Numbered from the stretch's first letter, positions 9,132-16,806 are shown. The stretch is 22,777 bases of DNA from Euryarchaeota archaeon UBA256 (GCA_002494645.1 DACE01000026.1:1-22777); one strand, 5' to 3'. Translations and numbers: made by a program. Notes: generated by a model from the letters alone, not told the origin.

Positions 9132-10088
9132 ATGAGCGAACTTTGGGTTGAGAAACACCGACCACAATCGGTGAATCAAATTCGCGGCCAAGCAGCCGTG
9201 GTTCAACGCCTCGGCACATATGCTGGAAGCAAAAATTTCCCACACCTGCTCTTCGCAGGACCCCCCGGCACCGGCAAAACGACCGCCGCAATGGCCTTGA
9301 CCAAGGATATTTTTGGAGAAGACTTCCGCCAAAATCTCCTCGAGATGAACGCTTCTGATGAACGGAAACTCGAGAGCATCAGGACCAAAGTCAAGCAATT
9401 CGCTCGCACCCAACCTTACGGAGGTGCTGCATTCAAAATCATCTTTCTCGACGAGGCAGATGCGCTGACCAATGATGCACAGGGCGCACTTCGCCGCATT
9501 ATGGAACAATATGCTGAGACATGCCGATTTATTCTCTCGTGTAATTATTCATCCAAAATCATTGAACCCATCCAATCACGATGCGCAGTATTCCGCTTCC
9601 GACCTCTCTCGGACGCAGATGTTTCATCCCAGGTCATCCATGTTGCAGAACTTGAGAAACTCGAACTTGGCGATGGTGCAGTTGAAGCACTAACACGTAT
9701 CTCCCAAGGTGACCTGCGCAAAGCCCTCACTGCGCTCCAGGTGGCAGCCGCACTCAATTCAACGGTGAGCCGTGAACTGGTGTACGAAACTTCTGCCACG
9801 GCACCTCCAGAAGCGCTTCATCACTACTTGATGGCCTGCAAAAGCGACGGTTTCCACGTCGCTCGACGAAGATTGAGAGAACTGCTTGATCAGTTCGGGC
9901 TTGCTGGAACTGACTTTGTGAATCAGTTGCATCGTGAACTCTACAGCGCAGACTTCCTCGAAGAGGCGTCAAAACTCGCCCTCACCGAGTGGATGGCTGA
10001 AATTGATTACAGACTTGTAGAAGGTGGAGGAGAACAAATCCAATTGGATGCACTCACAGCGCAAATCGTCAAGCACCTGCGTACTTGA
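9132..10088 (+). CDS. rfcS: Replication factor C small subunit (clamp loader ATPase)
   Basis: RfcS is the ATPase subunit of the archaeal clamp loader, which opens the PCNA ring and places it on primer-template junctions. The 318-residue product starts with MSELWVEKHRPQSVNQIRGQ, the typical N-terminus of the family. Visible motifs are Walker A GPPGTGKT (43-50), Walker B IIFLDEAD (103-110), a sensor-1 region LSCNYSSKII (135-144), the arginine-finger SRC motif (149-151) and sensor-2 GDLRKA (193-198). Length matches the family (about 315-330). An in-frame ATG at 9030 would add 34 residues unlike any clamp loader, so the ATG at 9132 is chosen. It is divergent from the giant surface gene and convergent with the membrane protein gene at 10320. 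The large subunit gene rfcL is not in the window. Confidence 0.96.
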   Translation: MSELWVEKHRPQSVNQIRGQAAVVQRLGTYAGSKNFPHLLFAGPPGTGKTTAAMALTKDIFGEDFRQNLLEMNASDERKLESIRTKVKQFARTQPYGGAAFKIIFLDEADALTNDAQGALRRIMEQYAETCRFILSCNYSSKIIEPIQSRCAVFRFRPLSDADVSSQVIHVAELEKLELGDGAVEALTRISQGDLRKALTALQVAAALNSTVSRELVYETSATAPPEALHHYLMACKSDGFHVARRRLRELLDQFGLAGTDFVNQLHRELYSADFLEEASKLALTEWMAEIDYRLVEGGGEQIQLDALTAQIVKHLRT

Positions 10089-10242
10089 TTTCACATTCAC
10101 TTTTCGCTAAGGGTGCCCGTCATCTATGGGGATGGTTCCAGAATCCCTAACAACATGCGCACCATTACTTCCAGATTGGAATTGGCTCTTTGCTGGACTG
10201 TTTTTGCACCACTCGTACGGGCTCATCGCCAGCGAAGAATGT

Positions 10243-10317
10243 CTCGCAGTGCGAGCTATGTTTACGATTGTCAGCGAATCGACATGCTCTTATCGAGCAT
10301 CCTTGCTGAACACAAGG
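10243..10317. other. Cluster of three small hairpins in a convergent intergenic region
   Basis: The 231-bp spacer between the ends of rfcS and the membrane protein gene has no convincing gene. Near its right end are three inverted repeats: CTCGC-AGT-GCGAG at 10243-10255, ATGCTC-TTATC-GAGCAT at 10284-10300 and CCTTG-CTGAACA-CAAGG at 10301-10317. The last two are directly adjacent. They may limit read-through between convergent genes or form a small structured RNA. No U-rich terminator tract was seen beside them. Confidence 0.3.
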
Positions 10318-10319
10318 AT

Positions 10320-11234
10320 TTACTCGGCTGAGGTGACGGGTGGCTCGACTGAAAGGACCCATGAGTAGGACCGTGTGTTGGTCCAGGGGTCACCTTCTTC
10401 AGAGATATTGATGGAAATTTCATGGTCGCCAACTGCAAGGTTATCGCCTAAGAAGATGGCGAACGGCTGGTCTTGGTCGCCGTGGGGAAGAAGAATCGGG
10501 GCCGAGCGATTGTCTAGAGTGCGCCAAGTCCCCACATCGTCACCGTGCGTTGTCCAAAATGATTCATTCGCGACCAAGGGTACATCGGTATTTTGGAAAC
10601 GATGTAGGACAGTAATGTTGGCGCCCTCGTTGTCAACATTGTCGGCGAGACCAAAGAGAATCCACGTGCCACCTTCGATATATTCCCCCTCCGTGAGCGT
10701 CCAGGTGTGATGTCCGTCTTTTCCACTTCCGTCTGCAAATGTAAAGTTGCCATCTTGCTCAACGACCACGCCCCAATCGCTCGAAAGTTGAGGTGCAACG
10801 ATATCACCAAAAGGTGGATTCACGAGTAAAAAGGAGAGAGAAAGGAAGGTGAACGTGTAGAGGAAGAAGGATTTGAACCATGTCCCCTTGGTGTAATGCT
10901 CTTTGAAGCGCTCAGGCATCACCATTCGGTGTATCTGGGGAATGAGAATGATCATCGAAAGCGGGAGAAGATAGAGGACATCTGTTTTGTCAAGTGTGGT
11001 TGAGGGCATCAACGCGTAGCGCATCAAACATGTTGCGATAACGGCATAGGCAATCACGAGCCACATGGATGCGGTATCGGCACGTTCTTTGTTGACGTAC
11101 TTCACAGGGTCAAAGGGTTCGATGCCCAAATCAGCACCACTACGGCGCTTCTTCTTCTCGTCACCACCGTCGCGCCCCTCACGCTTTCTGCGTTCGGTTT
11201 GAGCCGCCGCCATGGCCGTTTTGAGGTCCACCAT
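10320..11234 (-). CDS. Three-helix membrane protein with charged cytoplasmic N-terminus and external C-terminal domain
   Basis: I do not recognise a family. The 304-residue product begins with a cytoplasmic segment rich in Lys and Arg (ERRKREG, EKKKRRSG, residues about 14-33). Three likely membrane helices follow at about 57-76, 86-106 and 121-140. The remaining 160 residues are probably outside the cell, with sequons such as NFT, NIT, NES and NRS and several Trp-bearing beta-like strands, suggesting a small beta-sandwich. The first ATG (11234) is preferred; a TTG seven codons upstream is also in frame. It stands alone, between the convergent rfcS and the tRNA gene. A 14-bp inverted repeat lies just upstream. 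A role at the cell envelope is all that can be inferred. Confidence 0.85.
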   Translation of the reverse strand: MVDLKTAMAAAQTERRKREGRDGGDEKKKRRSGADLGIEPFDPVKYVNKERADTASMWLVIAYAVIATCLMRYALMPSTTLDKTDVLYLLPLSMIILIPQIHRMVMPERFKEHYTKGTWFKSFFLYTFTFLSLSFLLVNPPFGDIVAPQLSSDWGVVVEQDGNFTFADGSGKDGHHTWTLTEGEYIEGGTWILFGLADNVDNEGANITVLHRFQNTDVPLVANESFWTTHGDDVGTWRTLDNRSAPILLPHGDQDQPFAIFLGDNLAVGDHEISINISEEGDPWTNTRSYSWVLSVEPPVTSAE

Positions 11235-11254
11235 GCAGGGTGGGCAGACGAGCA

Positions 11255-11268
11255 AGTGTTAGAACACT
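11255..11268. promoter_or_regulatory. 14-bp inverted repeat upstream of the membrane protein gene
   Basis: AGTGTT-AG-AACACT is a perfect inverted repeat with a 2-nt centre, about 20-34 nt before the start codon at 11234 on the minus strand. That is where an archaeal promoter core or operator would sit. The adjacent minus-strand sequence GTAAAATC could serve as the TATA element. Function is inferred from position and symmetry only. Confidence 0.35.
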
Positions 11269-11321
11269 ACGGTTGATTTTACTCATATCAATTCATCAAC
11301 AAAGCGATGCTTCTTCTCCGA

Positions 11322-11327
11322 TTTATT
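11322..11327 (+). promoter_or_regulatory. Possible TATA box for tRNA-Met
   Basis: TTTATT lies about 31-36 nt upstream of the first base of the mature tRNA. An archaeal TATA box at this distance would start the transcript a few bases before the tRNA 5' end. Confidence 0.3.
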
Positions 11328-11357
11328 CAAAGAGGGCATGGCTCACCCATCGTTTAG

Positions 11358-11487
11358 GCCGGGGTGGCGTAGTTGGTAGCGCGTCGGACTCATAGGGCAG
11401 CCTCCAAGGCAATCGTATGACGTGCAAGCCCCTTGTGGTGTCTGAGACATCCGAAGGTCGCGGGTTCGAGCCCCGCTCCCGGCACCA
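11358..11487 (+). tRNA. Elongator tRNA-Met (CAU) with intron, CCA encoded
   Basis: Exon 1 is 11358-11394 and exon 2 is 11449-11487. The acceptor stem GCCGGGG pairs with TCCCGGC (one G-U). The D stem is GCGT with GCGC, and the anticodon stem TCGGA pairs with TCCGA around the loop C-T-CAT-A-A. The T arm is GCGGG-TTCGAGC-CCCGC. Discriminator A73 (11484) is followed by an encoded CCA. The mature molecule is 76 nt including CCA. The anticodon stem lacks the three G-C pairs of initiators and the acceptor begins with G-C, so this is the elongator. A tRNA-Ile2 with anticodon CAU is less likely from the acceptor sequence. Confidence 0.96.
11395..11448 (+). other. 54-nt archaeal tRNA intron with bulge-helix-bulge motif at 37/38
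   Basis: The junctions form a canonical bulge-helix-bulge. CTCA (positions 32-35 of the tRNA, 11389-11392) pairs with TGAG at 11443-11446, giving the 4-bp central helix. The first 3-nt bulge is T36, A37 and intron G1, cut after A37. The second is A, C and A38, cut before A38. The outer helix is the anticodon stem. On the intron side GGCA can pair with TGTC (one G-U), and CAAGG further in can pair with CCTTG. This is the substrate of the archaeal tRNA splicing endonuclease; the insertion site 37/38 is the common one for elongator tRNA-Met. Confidence 0.92.
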
Positions 11488-11557
11488 TACCTCTTCGCAG
11501 GGCGTGCTGCATGGCTCAACGTTTGGTGGAAACCAAGAGAACTGATGGAGAAAAGGA

Positions 11558-11565
11558 TTAAATTA
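11558..11565 (+). promoter_or_regulatory. Likely TATA box of the TetR-ABC operon
   Basis: TTAAATTA, preceded by the purine run AAAAGGA that could serve as the BRE, lies about 28-35 nt before the ATG at 11593. The transcript would start within a few bases of the start codon, and no GGTG-type ribosome site precedes that ATG. Its right end overlaps the palindromic operator, so a bound repressor would block TBP/TFB. Confidence 0.5.
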
Positions 11566-11580
11566 GACCGCTCGGTCTAA
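11563..11580. promoter_or_regulatory. 18-bp palindromic operator, probable TetR-family binding site
   Basis: TTAGACCG-CT-CGGTCTAA is a perfect palindrome with 8-bp arms. It lies directly upstream of the TetR-family gene and overlaps the likely TATA box. The core TAGACC-N4-GGTCTA matches the form of the box known for the bacterial NemR branch of the TetR family. Length, symmetry and position all fit autorepression by the adjacent regulator. Confidence 0.8.
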
Positions 11581-11592
11581 CCGACTGGTCCA

Positions 11593-12216
11593 ATGCCTCT
11601 CGCACGCTTTGAATCCCTTGAAAAATCCCTCAAAACGAGGATTCTGGATGTTTCTAAAGTTGAATTCTCCACCCACGGTTTCGATGGCGCTTCGTACAAC
11701 AAAATCATTCAAAAAATCGGCATCTCAAAAGGCTCAATGTACTATTACTTTGAAAACAAAGAGGACCTGTTTGTTACGTGTTTTCTGGATGAAGCACTTG
11801 CAACAGGGAGTTTTGGTTTTGGAATGGATTCCTTCCCGTTGACGGAGGACAAACTCACATATTGGGATTCATTCAAGGCGGTGTCATCAAAGCAATGGAA
11901 TGACGTTTTTCAGCACCCTGTCCTGATGTCCCTCATGCGTCAATTGGTTTCACTGGGAACAGATCACCCTATGTTCCGTAAGTTGAACGCAGAATGTGAG
12001 GGCCTGAGCGAGTATGGGGACATTATGGGCATTCTCGAACACGGGGTGAAGATTGGGGCAATCCGCAATGATGTCCCCCTCAATGTACTCATTCGCATGA
12101 ACACCGAATATGAGATGTGGTTGATGCAAGAAACGCAAGAGGGGCGTGTGAGTGAACACCAAGTGGTCGACAAATTCTTTGAGATGTTTAAACAACTCTT
12201 TGAAACAAGAAGGTGA
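11593..12216 (+). CDS. TetR/AcrR-family transcriptional regulator
   Basis: This is a ligand-responsive DNA-binding repressor of 207 residues, a typical family length. The N-terminal helix-turn-helix spans about residues 13-60: ILDVSKVEFSTHGFDGASYN, then IIQKIGISKGSMYYYF with recognition helix SKGSMYYYF (45-53) and the usual ENKEDLF ending. The C-terminal half is helical and divergent, as expected for the ligand-binding and dimer domain; its ligand cannot be read from sequence. The gene heads a five-gene run, and its stop overlaps the ribosome site of the ABC ATPase gene. The palindrome at 11563-11580 is its likely target, so it probably represses itself and the transporter. TetR proteins are less frequent in archaea than in bacteria, so acquisition from bacteria is possible but not shown here. 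Confidence 0.93.
   Translation: MPLARFESLEKSLKTRILDVSKVEFSTHGFDGASYNKIIQKIGISKGSMYYYFENKEDLFVTCFLDEALATGSFGFGMDSFPLTEDKLTYWDSFKAVSSKQWNDVFQHPVLMSLMRQLVSLGTDHPMFRKLNAECEGLSEYGDIMGILEHGVKIGAIRNDVPLNVLIRMNTEYEMWLMQETQEGRVSEHQVVDKFFEMFKQLFETRR
12212..12216 (+). promoter_or_regulatory. Ribosome binding site GGTGA deciding the ABC ATPase start
   Basis: GGTGA, the archaeal anti-16S sequence, ends 5 nt before the ATG at 12222 and overlaps the TetR stop codon (TGA, 12214-12216). It favours the ATG at 12222 over the in-frame GTG at 12213, which lies inside the site itself. Confidence 0.65.
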
Positions 12217-12221
12217 AAAAA

Positions 12222-12917
12222 ATGAACAAATTATTACACATGACAAACCTAGAACGGCATTACGAAACTCCCGCTGGTGTTGTCAAAGCGCTTGATGGCG
12301 TGAGTTTTGAAATCCACGAAGGCGAACGTGTGATTCTTCTCGGCCCGTCGGGTTCTGGAAAAACCACGCTCCTCAATTGCCTCTCCGCCTTGGACAGTCC
12401 CACGGGGGGAAGCTATACTTTCCTTAGCGAAGAGGTTCCTCGAAACCACTCGGAAAAGATGACCTCGTTCCGCCGGGATAACATTGGATACGTGTTTCAA
12501 TTCTTCAACCTCCTCCAGGATTTGTCGGTTCTCGAAAACATCCTCCTCATTCAGGAGTTAGCCGGAAAAAAAGACCCTGGACGAGCCAAGGAACTGCTCA
12601 AAATGGTCGGCCTCGAAGGGGAAATCAACCGATTCCCAGGGGAGATCAGCGGTGGTCAACAACAGCGTGTAGCCATTGCCCGAAGTATTGCCAAAAGGCC
12701 GAGGCTCCTGTTGGGCGACGAGTTAACTGGGAACCTTGACACTGAAACATCAAACAAAGTCATGGAAGCCTTGGTCAACGCTTGCAAGCAAGAGAACATC
12801 ACCTCAGTATTTGTCACACACGATGAGGGCTTGGTCAAGTACGCTACTCGAGTAATTCGTATTGACAGTGGGAAAATTATCTCCGACGAATATACATCTG
12901 CTGACGAAGAAGCGTGA
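12222..12917 (+). CDS. ABC transporter ATPase, MacB/LolD class
   Basis: This is the ATP-hydrolysing subunit that pairs with the FtsX-type permease encoded next. All ABC motifs are present in 231 residues: Walker A GPSGSGKT (41-48), Q-loop YVFQ (90-93), signature ISGGQQQR (142-149), Walker B with D-loop LLLGDELTGNLD (162-173) and the H-loop His200. The length and the TGNLD D-loop are those of the LolD/MacB/FtsE class. Leu168 replaces the Pro of the usual ADEPTGNLD, and Gly165 replaces Ala; both are unusual, but the catalytic Glu167 is kept. The gene is probably translationally coupled to the TetR gene. Substrate is unknown; this class moves lipids, lipoproteins, peptides or drugs, or transmits mechanical signals rather than importing nutrients. 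Confidence 0.94.
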   Translation: MNKLLHMTNLERHYETPAGVVKALDGVSFEIHEGERVILLGPSGSGKTTLLNCLSALDSPTGGSYTFLSEEVPRNHSEKMTSFRRDNIGYVFQFFNLLQDLSVLENILLIQELAGKKDPGRAKELLKMVGLEGEINRFPGEISGGQQQRVAIARSIAKRPRLLLGDELTGNLDTETSNKVMEALVNACKQENITSVFVTHDEGLVKYATRVIRIDSGKIISDEYTSADEEA

Positions 12918-12922
12918 GGTGA
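12918..12922 (+). promoter_or_regulatory. Ribosome binding site GGTGA of the permease gene
   Basis: GGTGA begins one base after the ATPase stop codon and ends 4 nt before the permease ATG at 12927. It repeats the arrangement seen for the ATPase gene and supports translation from one polycistronic message. Confidence 0.6.
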
Positions 12923-12926
12923 ACGC

Positions 12927-15374
12927 ATGTCAAATCTACTGAACAAGCGCCTCGCACGAAGCCTGTGGCGAACCAAATTACGACTGTTCGCTGTCGTATT
13001 GATGGTCTTCGTCGGCGTCTTTGCTGGAATTACCTTTGGAGGTTATGCTCACAATCTTGGCGGCATGTACGATACCATGCAAGCAGACGATGAAAACGGC
13101 GCGAATCTCGCAGACCTGTGGGTCGATAACCGCAGTGCTCTTTGGACGCCAGAAGAGGTCACTTCATTCTGTACAGCGTTGGAAACTGCGTGGGATTCTT
13201 CATTACTCCCTCGGTCTCTCGATTCTTGTGAGGGCCGAACGATAACACAAGGCGCGATGTTTCACACCAACGACACCGGCCAGCACATCATCAACTCACT
13301 ATGGCACGGCATTCCTGAGGATGCCAACACCGATCGTGTCTGGATGCCAGAGGGTCATTCTGAAGGCCGAACCGCCGTTGCTGCTGATGAGATTGTCATC
13401 GATGCTCATGTAACCGAAGCGCTTGATCTTGGTGTTGGCGATACGGTGAGTATCGGAGCGGGAAATGCAACGGCTGAATTCACGATTGTGGGCACGGGAT
13501 ATCACCCCCTTCACGTCCTCTTTGCGCCTGAGGGTGAATTATTCCCGTCCGAGCCAGGACAGTATGTCGTGGGTTACCTTTCGGATGCTGGAATGGCTCG
13601 TCTTACCGGTGAAGTACTTGGCACCAGCAACTTGATTCTGTTAGATGTGGAAGGTACACCATCGTTTGACCTACCTGATACCAGCGGAAATGAGGGCGAT
13701 GAGATTGATGCGGTGAAGGAACTTGTAGATGCAGCTCTTGGTGAAGCAGCATTGGACGCTCGTGTCCGTGACCGAGGCCAAAATGAGCCCGTCGAAGTCA
13801 TGCGACAGGATTTGGAGGGAACCAAGCGAACAACCGTCCCGTTCACCGTCATGATCGCTTCAATTGCTGCCATTACCATTGTCCTCAGCCTTCAACGCTT
13901 GGTTCAAAGTCAAGCCAAGGAAATAGCAGTTCTGCGAACATTAGGGGTCAAGCGCTCATCGCTCATGACCGGCTATCTCTTTGCTCCGCTGGGGATTGGG
14001 GGGCTCGGATGTGCACTTGGGGCATTAGCAGGACCAAGTGGCATGAATGGGATGTTGGATTTCTACCAAGATTTGGTTGGCGTCCCGATTGTTGAACGCT
14101 CCGTTCCAACTTCAGTCGTTGCATCTGTCATCGGCTCGACCATGTTCGTCGTGTTTCTATCCGGTGCTTTCCCTGCTTGGAAAGCAAGCCGACTTGACCC
14201 TCTAGCAGTGTTAAGCGGACAAACTGAAATGAGGGTGGGGTCAAACCTGCTAAGAAAACTCACCTCATGGATGCCAACAACGCTTGGCCTTTCCATTCGG
14301 TCAAGCCTTCGAAAACCCGTGCGTTTGGCCATGACCTTCATCGCCGTTGGTATTTCTCTGATGTTATTTGGTTCCATCCAAATGATGTCAGTTGGCTTGC
14401 AAGACACAATGATAGGGGCTCTTGAGGATGACCAAACTTGGGATGCGCAAGTCTACATTATGCCTGATGGAGAACAACCCGTTGTTGATTGGGCGGAAAA
14501 CAATGCTGCCAATTATGAAATGCTCATTGAAATGCCACTTGGTTCAGTTGCTGATGCTGATGGAATAGAACGAACCTTCACGCTCGTAGGCCTTGACTCC
14601 TTTGAAACGGGCATGCGCACCGTCTCTCTTTTGGAGGGAAATGCACCCTCTGGTAATATGTCAATTCCTCAAGTCATGATGGATGAAGGAAGCATCACCT
14701 TCCTTGGTTGGAGCGTCGGAGAGCAGCAAACAGTCAGTCTCAACGGTGCTCAAACCAAGGTCGAAATCGTTGCTACATCGACGGCGGAATTGGCGAGAAC
14801 AATGTATTTCCTACGGGAAGACCTCAGCGAAATTTTAGGCGTCAATGCGACTTCAGTCTACCTTAAACTTCCACAAGGAGTTGAGGTTGATTCTGCTTTA
14901 GGAGAGGCGTCCATGGGTATTGTTGAGCGCCAGACACTCCTCAACGGCATCAACAGTTTGCTCGACCAGCAGACCCAGATTTTTCAGACGATGATGTACC
15001 TTGGATTGTTGTTCACTGTTGTTGTCATGTTCAATACGATGATCATGAACGTTGCAGAGCGTGATTTCGAACTGGCTACATTACGCGTTCTTGGTGCATC
15101 CACCCGTAACCTTGGAACAATGCTTCTGTTTGAGAGTCTGCTGATTGGTATTATTGGTGGAATCGTTGGCGTTTTGTTCGCCTATGGAGGGGCGGTTGGA
15201 CTGGCAGCGTCGTTCTCATCCTGGCAGTTCTTCGTGCCTGTAGCAATTGTTCCAAGTGTAGCCTGGCAGTTGATGTCAGGGGTGATTCTCATCGCAGTGG
15301 CGATGACGCCTTTCGGCGTATGGCGTCTTCGTCGAATGGATTTGGTTGAGAAGGTCAAAGACTTGTCTCAGTGA
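12927..15374 (+). CDS. ABC transporter permease with two FtsX domains (MacB-like)
   Basis: This is the membrane partner of the preceding ATPase, 815 residues long. Helix 1 (about 19-41) is followed by an extracytoplasmic domain (42-303). A first FtsX block has helices at about 304-326, 350-372 and 395-417, with the cytoplasmic loop QAKEIAVLRTLGVKRS after its first helix. A fifth helix (about 465-487) leads to a second external domain (488-687). A second FtsX block has helices at about 688-710, 733-760 and 778-800, with the matching loop AERDFELATLRVLGAS. This eight-helix, duplicated plan is that of the larger MacB-superfamily permeases, where two external domains and mechanotransmission rather than a classical channel are expected. 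The ATPase gene ends 9 nt upstream. TetR control suggests induction by a toxic or envelope-active compound. Confidence 0.93.
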   Translation: MSNLLNKRLARSLWRTKLRLFAVVLMVFVGVFAGITFGGYAHNLGGMYDTMQADDENGANLADLWVDNRSALWTPEEVTSFCTALETAWDSSLLPRSLDSCEGRTITQGAMFHTNDTGQHIINSLWHGIPEDANTDRVWMPEGHSEGRTAVAADEIVIDAHVTEALDLGVGDTVSIGAGNATAEFTIVGTGYHPLHVLFAPEGELFPSEPGQYVVGYLSDAGMARLTGEVLGTSNLILLDVEGTPSFDLPDTSGNEGDEIDAVKELVDAALGEAALDARVRDRGQNEPVEVMRQDLEGTKRTTVPFTVMIASIAAITIVLSLQRLVQSQAKEIAVLRTLGVKRSSLMTGYLFAPLGIGGLGCALGALAGPSGMNGMLDFYQDLVGVPIVERSVPTSVVASVIGSTMFVVFLSGAFPAWKASRLDPLAVLSGQTEMRVGSNLLRKLTSWMPTTLGLSIRSSLRKPVRLAMTFIAVGISLMLFGSIQMMSVGLQDTMIGALEDDQTWDAQVYIMPDGEQPVVDWAENNAANYEMLIEMPLGSVADADGIERTFTLVGLDSFETGMRTVSLLEGNAPSGNMSIPQVMMDEGSITFLGWSVGEQQTVSLNGAQTKVEIVATSTAELARTMYFLREDLSEILGVNATSVYLKLPQGVEVDSALGEASMGIVERQTLLNGINSLLDQQTQIFQTMMYLGLLFTVVVMFNTMIMNVAERDFELATLRVLGASTRNLGTMLLFESLLIGIIGGIVGVLFAYGGAVGLAASFSSWQFFVPVAIVPSVAWQLMSGVILIAVAMTPFGVWRLRRMDLVEKVKDLSQ

Positions 15375-15386
15375 AGCGAACCCTTC

Positions 15387-16769
15387 ATGGAGCGTCTTCC
15401 CCACCATCAGAGCATGGACAAGGTGCCCGAGGCAGGTCAGCGCGTGACGGCCACAGTGTCTACACATAATGGAGAAGTGGTGCATGAGGGCTTGGTCCTG
15501 CCGCCCTCATCTCCAAAACACATCACATTGAAGTTGGACAATGGCTACAACGTCAGTTACCCCGAAGGAGACGTGCAATCGATTGAACCTCTCGAACAAC
15601 CCCCTGCGACAACGACACCCGCCATCCCAGCGGTTGAAGCCTCGTCTGACCTTCCGAGAATTCGCCTCATTCATACCGGGGGCACCATCGCTTCCAAAGT
15701 GGATTACGCAACGGGGGCTGTAGAAGCGAAATTTGAACCCGAAGAATTGCTCAACGCCATACCAGAACTTGCCCTGATCGCTCAACTTGATTCGGTCAAG
15801 ATTGGCAACATGTTCAGTGATGATATCCGACCGCAGCACTGGAATATCATGTCAAAAGCCTGCACAGAAGCCTTTGAAGACGGTTGTGTTGGAGTTATCA
15901 TCGCTCATGGGACTGACACGTTGCACATCACATCTTCAGCACTCAATTTTGCCTTTGCAGGTAACGGAAAGCGCCCGCCCGGAGTCATTGCAATGGTTGG
16001 GTCTCAGCGCTCAAGTGACCGAGGTTCTTCGGATGCCACCGAGAACCTCCTCGCTGCCGTCTATTGGGCTGCCAACGCGCCTGCACCTACAGGCGACGCA
16101 GGAGACAGTGTCGTGGTCGTCATGCACGATACTCAGAGCGACGGTGTCATGGCCGTTCATTCCGGACTCGCCGTTCGCAAGATGCACTCGTCGCGAAGGG
16201 ATGCTTTTCAGCCGATTAACGCTCAGCCTTTAGCCCGACTTCACCTCACCGGCTCAACCTTTTCAACCACGATTACACCGTCCTATGAAGCAGCACGAAA
16301 GGCTGCAAGTGAGCGAACGGTCTCAACCAAATCAAGCACCTACGAACCGGGTCAACGACTGGCACAATTTATTGCTGGCCCGTGGTTGCATTCCGAACAG
16401 GTTGAAGCCGTGGTGAATACGGGTGTTCAGGGCGTCGTGTTCCATGGTACGGGACTTGGCCATTTGCCCATCGAGGACCCGCAGGGAGATGCCCCTGAAA
16501 ACCTCAGTCTGTGGCGTTCGCTCACCCGCTGCATCAACCGTGAATTACCTGTCCTCGTCATCAATCAGTGCATCAACGGCCCCGTTGACATGAACGTTTA
16601 CTCCAAGGGACGAAAGCAGCAAACAATGGGATTACTGGGCCATGGTGTAAGTTCTACGCCAGAGGCCATGATCGCCAAATTACATTGGTGCCTTTCTCAA
16701 AACAAAGACATCACCAAAGCCATGGAGGAAAACCTCTGTGGAGAACACCGCGAAAACCTGTATGAGTAA
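15387..16769 (+). CDS. gatD: Glu-tRNA(Gln) amidotransferase subunit D
   Basis: GatD is the L-asparaginase-like glutaminase of the archaeal GatDE complex, which frees ammonia used to turn Glu-tRNA(Gln) into Gln-tRNA(Gln). The 460-residue product has the GatD-specific N-terminal beta domain (about 15-70), then the asparaginase fold. Readable active-site motifs are IHTGGTIASK (Thr97), AHGTDT (Thr176, Asp177) and AVRKMHS (Lys265). The block GSQRSSDRGSSDATEN (205-220) and INQCINGPVDMNVY near the C-terminus are GatD hallmarks. The linker at about 70-88 is Pro/Thr/Ala-rich. The start could instead be ATG 15414 (MDKVPEAG), which matches usual GatD lengths better. GatE is not in the window. It lies 12 nt after the permease gene, an unexpected neighbour for a housekeeping gene. 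Confidence 0.95.
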   Translation: MERLPHHQSMDKVPEAGQRVTATVSTHNGEVVHEGLVLPPSSPKHITLKLDNGYNVSYPEGDVQSIEPLEQPPATTTPAIPAVEASSDLPRIRLIHTGGTIASKVDYATGAVEAKFEPEELLNAIPELALIAQLDSVKIGNMFSDDIRPQHWNIMSKACTEAFEDGCVGVIIAHGTDTLHITSSALNFAFAGNGKRPPGVIAMVGSQRSSDRGSSDATENLLAAVYWAANAPAPTGDAGDSVVVVMHDTQSDGVMAVHSGLAVRKMHSSRRDAFQPINAQPLARLHLTGSTFSTTITPSYEAARKAASERTVSTKSSTYEPGQRLAQFIAGPWLHSEQVEAVVNTGVQGVVFHGTGLGHLPIEDPQGDAPENLSLWRSLTRCINRELPVLVINQCINGPVDMNVYSKGRKQQTMGLLGHGVSSTPEAMIAKLHWCLSQNKDITKAMEENLCGEHRENLYE

Positions 16770-16806
16770 GCGCTTGAATGAAGAACCGTGAAGGAGTGGA
16801 AGAGTC

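Noticed and set aside
10126..10150. Possible tRNA T-arm remnant (GGGAT...ATCCC with GGTTCC)
   Set aside because: The loop is 9 nt and lacks the TTCRA consensus, and no matching acceptor or anticodon arm was found nearby.
10113..10368. Two overlapping small frames of 72 and 80 codons on the plus strand
   Set aside because: No ribosome site and no recognisable domain; both run into the antisense of the membrane protein gene, and the region is better described by its hairpins.
11358..11487. Initiator tRNA or tRNA-Ile2 reading of the CAU tRNA
   Set aside because: The anticodon stem TCGGA/TCCGA lacks the initiator GGG/CCC pairs, and the acceptor GCCGGGG...CCCGGCA is typical of archaeal elongator Met.
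11523..11536. Hairpin TTGGT-GGAA-ACCAA with GNRA-type loop after the tRNA
   Set aside because: Only five base pairs and no U-tract; it may be chance or part of the tRNA trailer, not enough to call a terminator.
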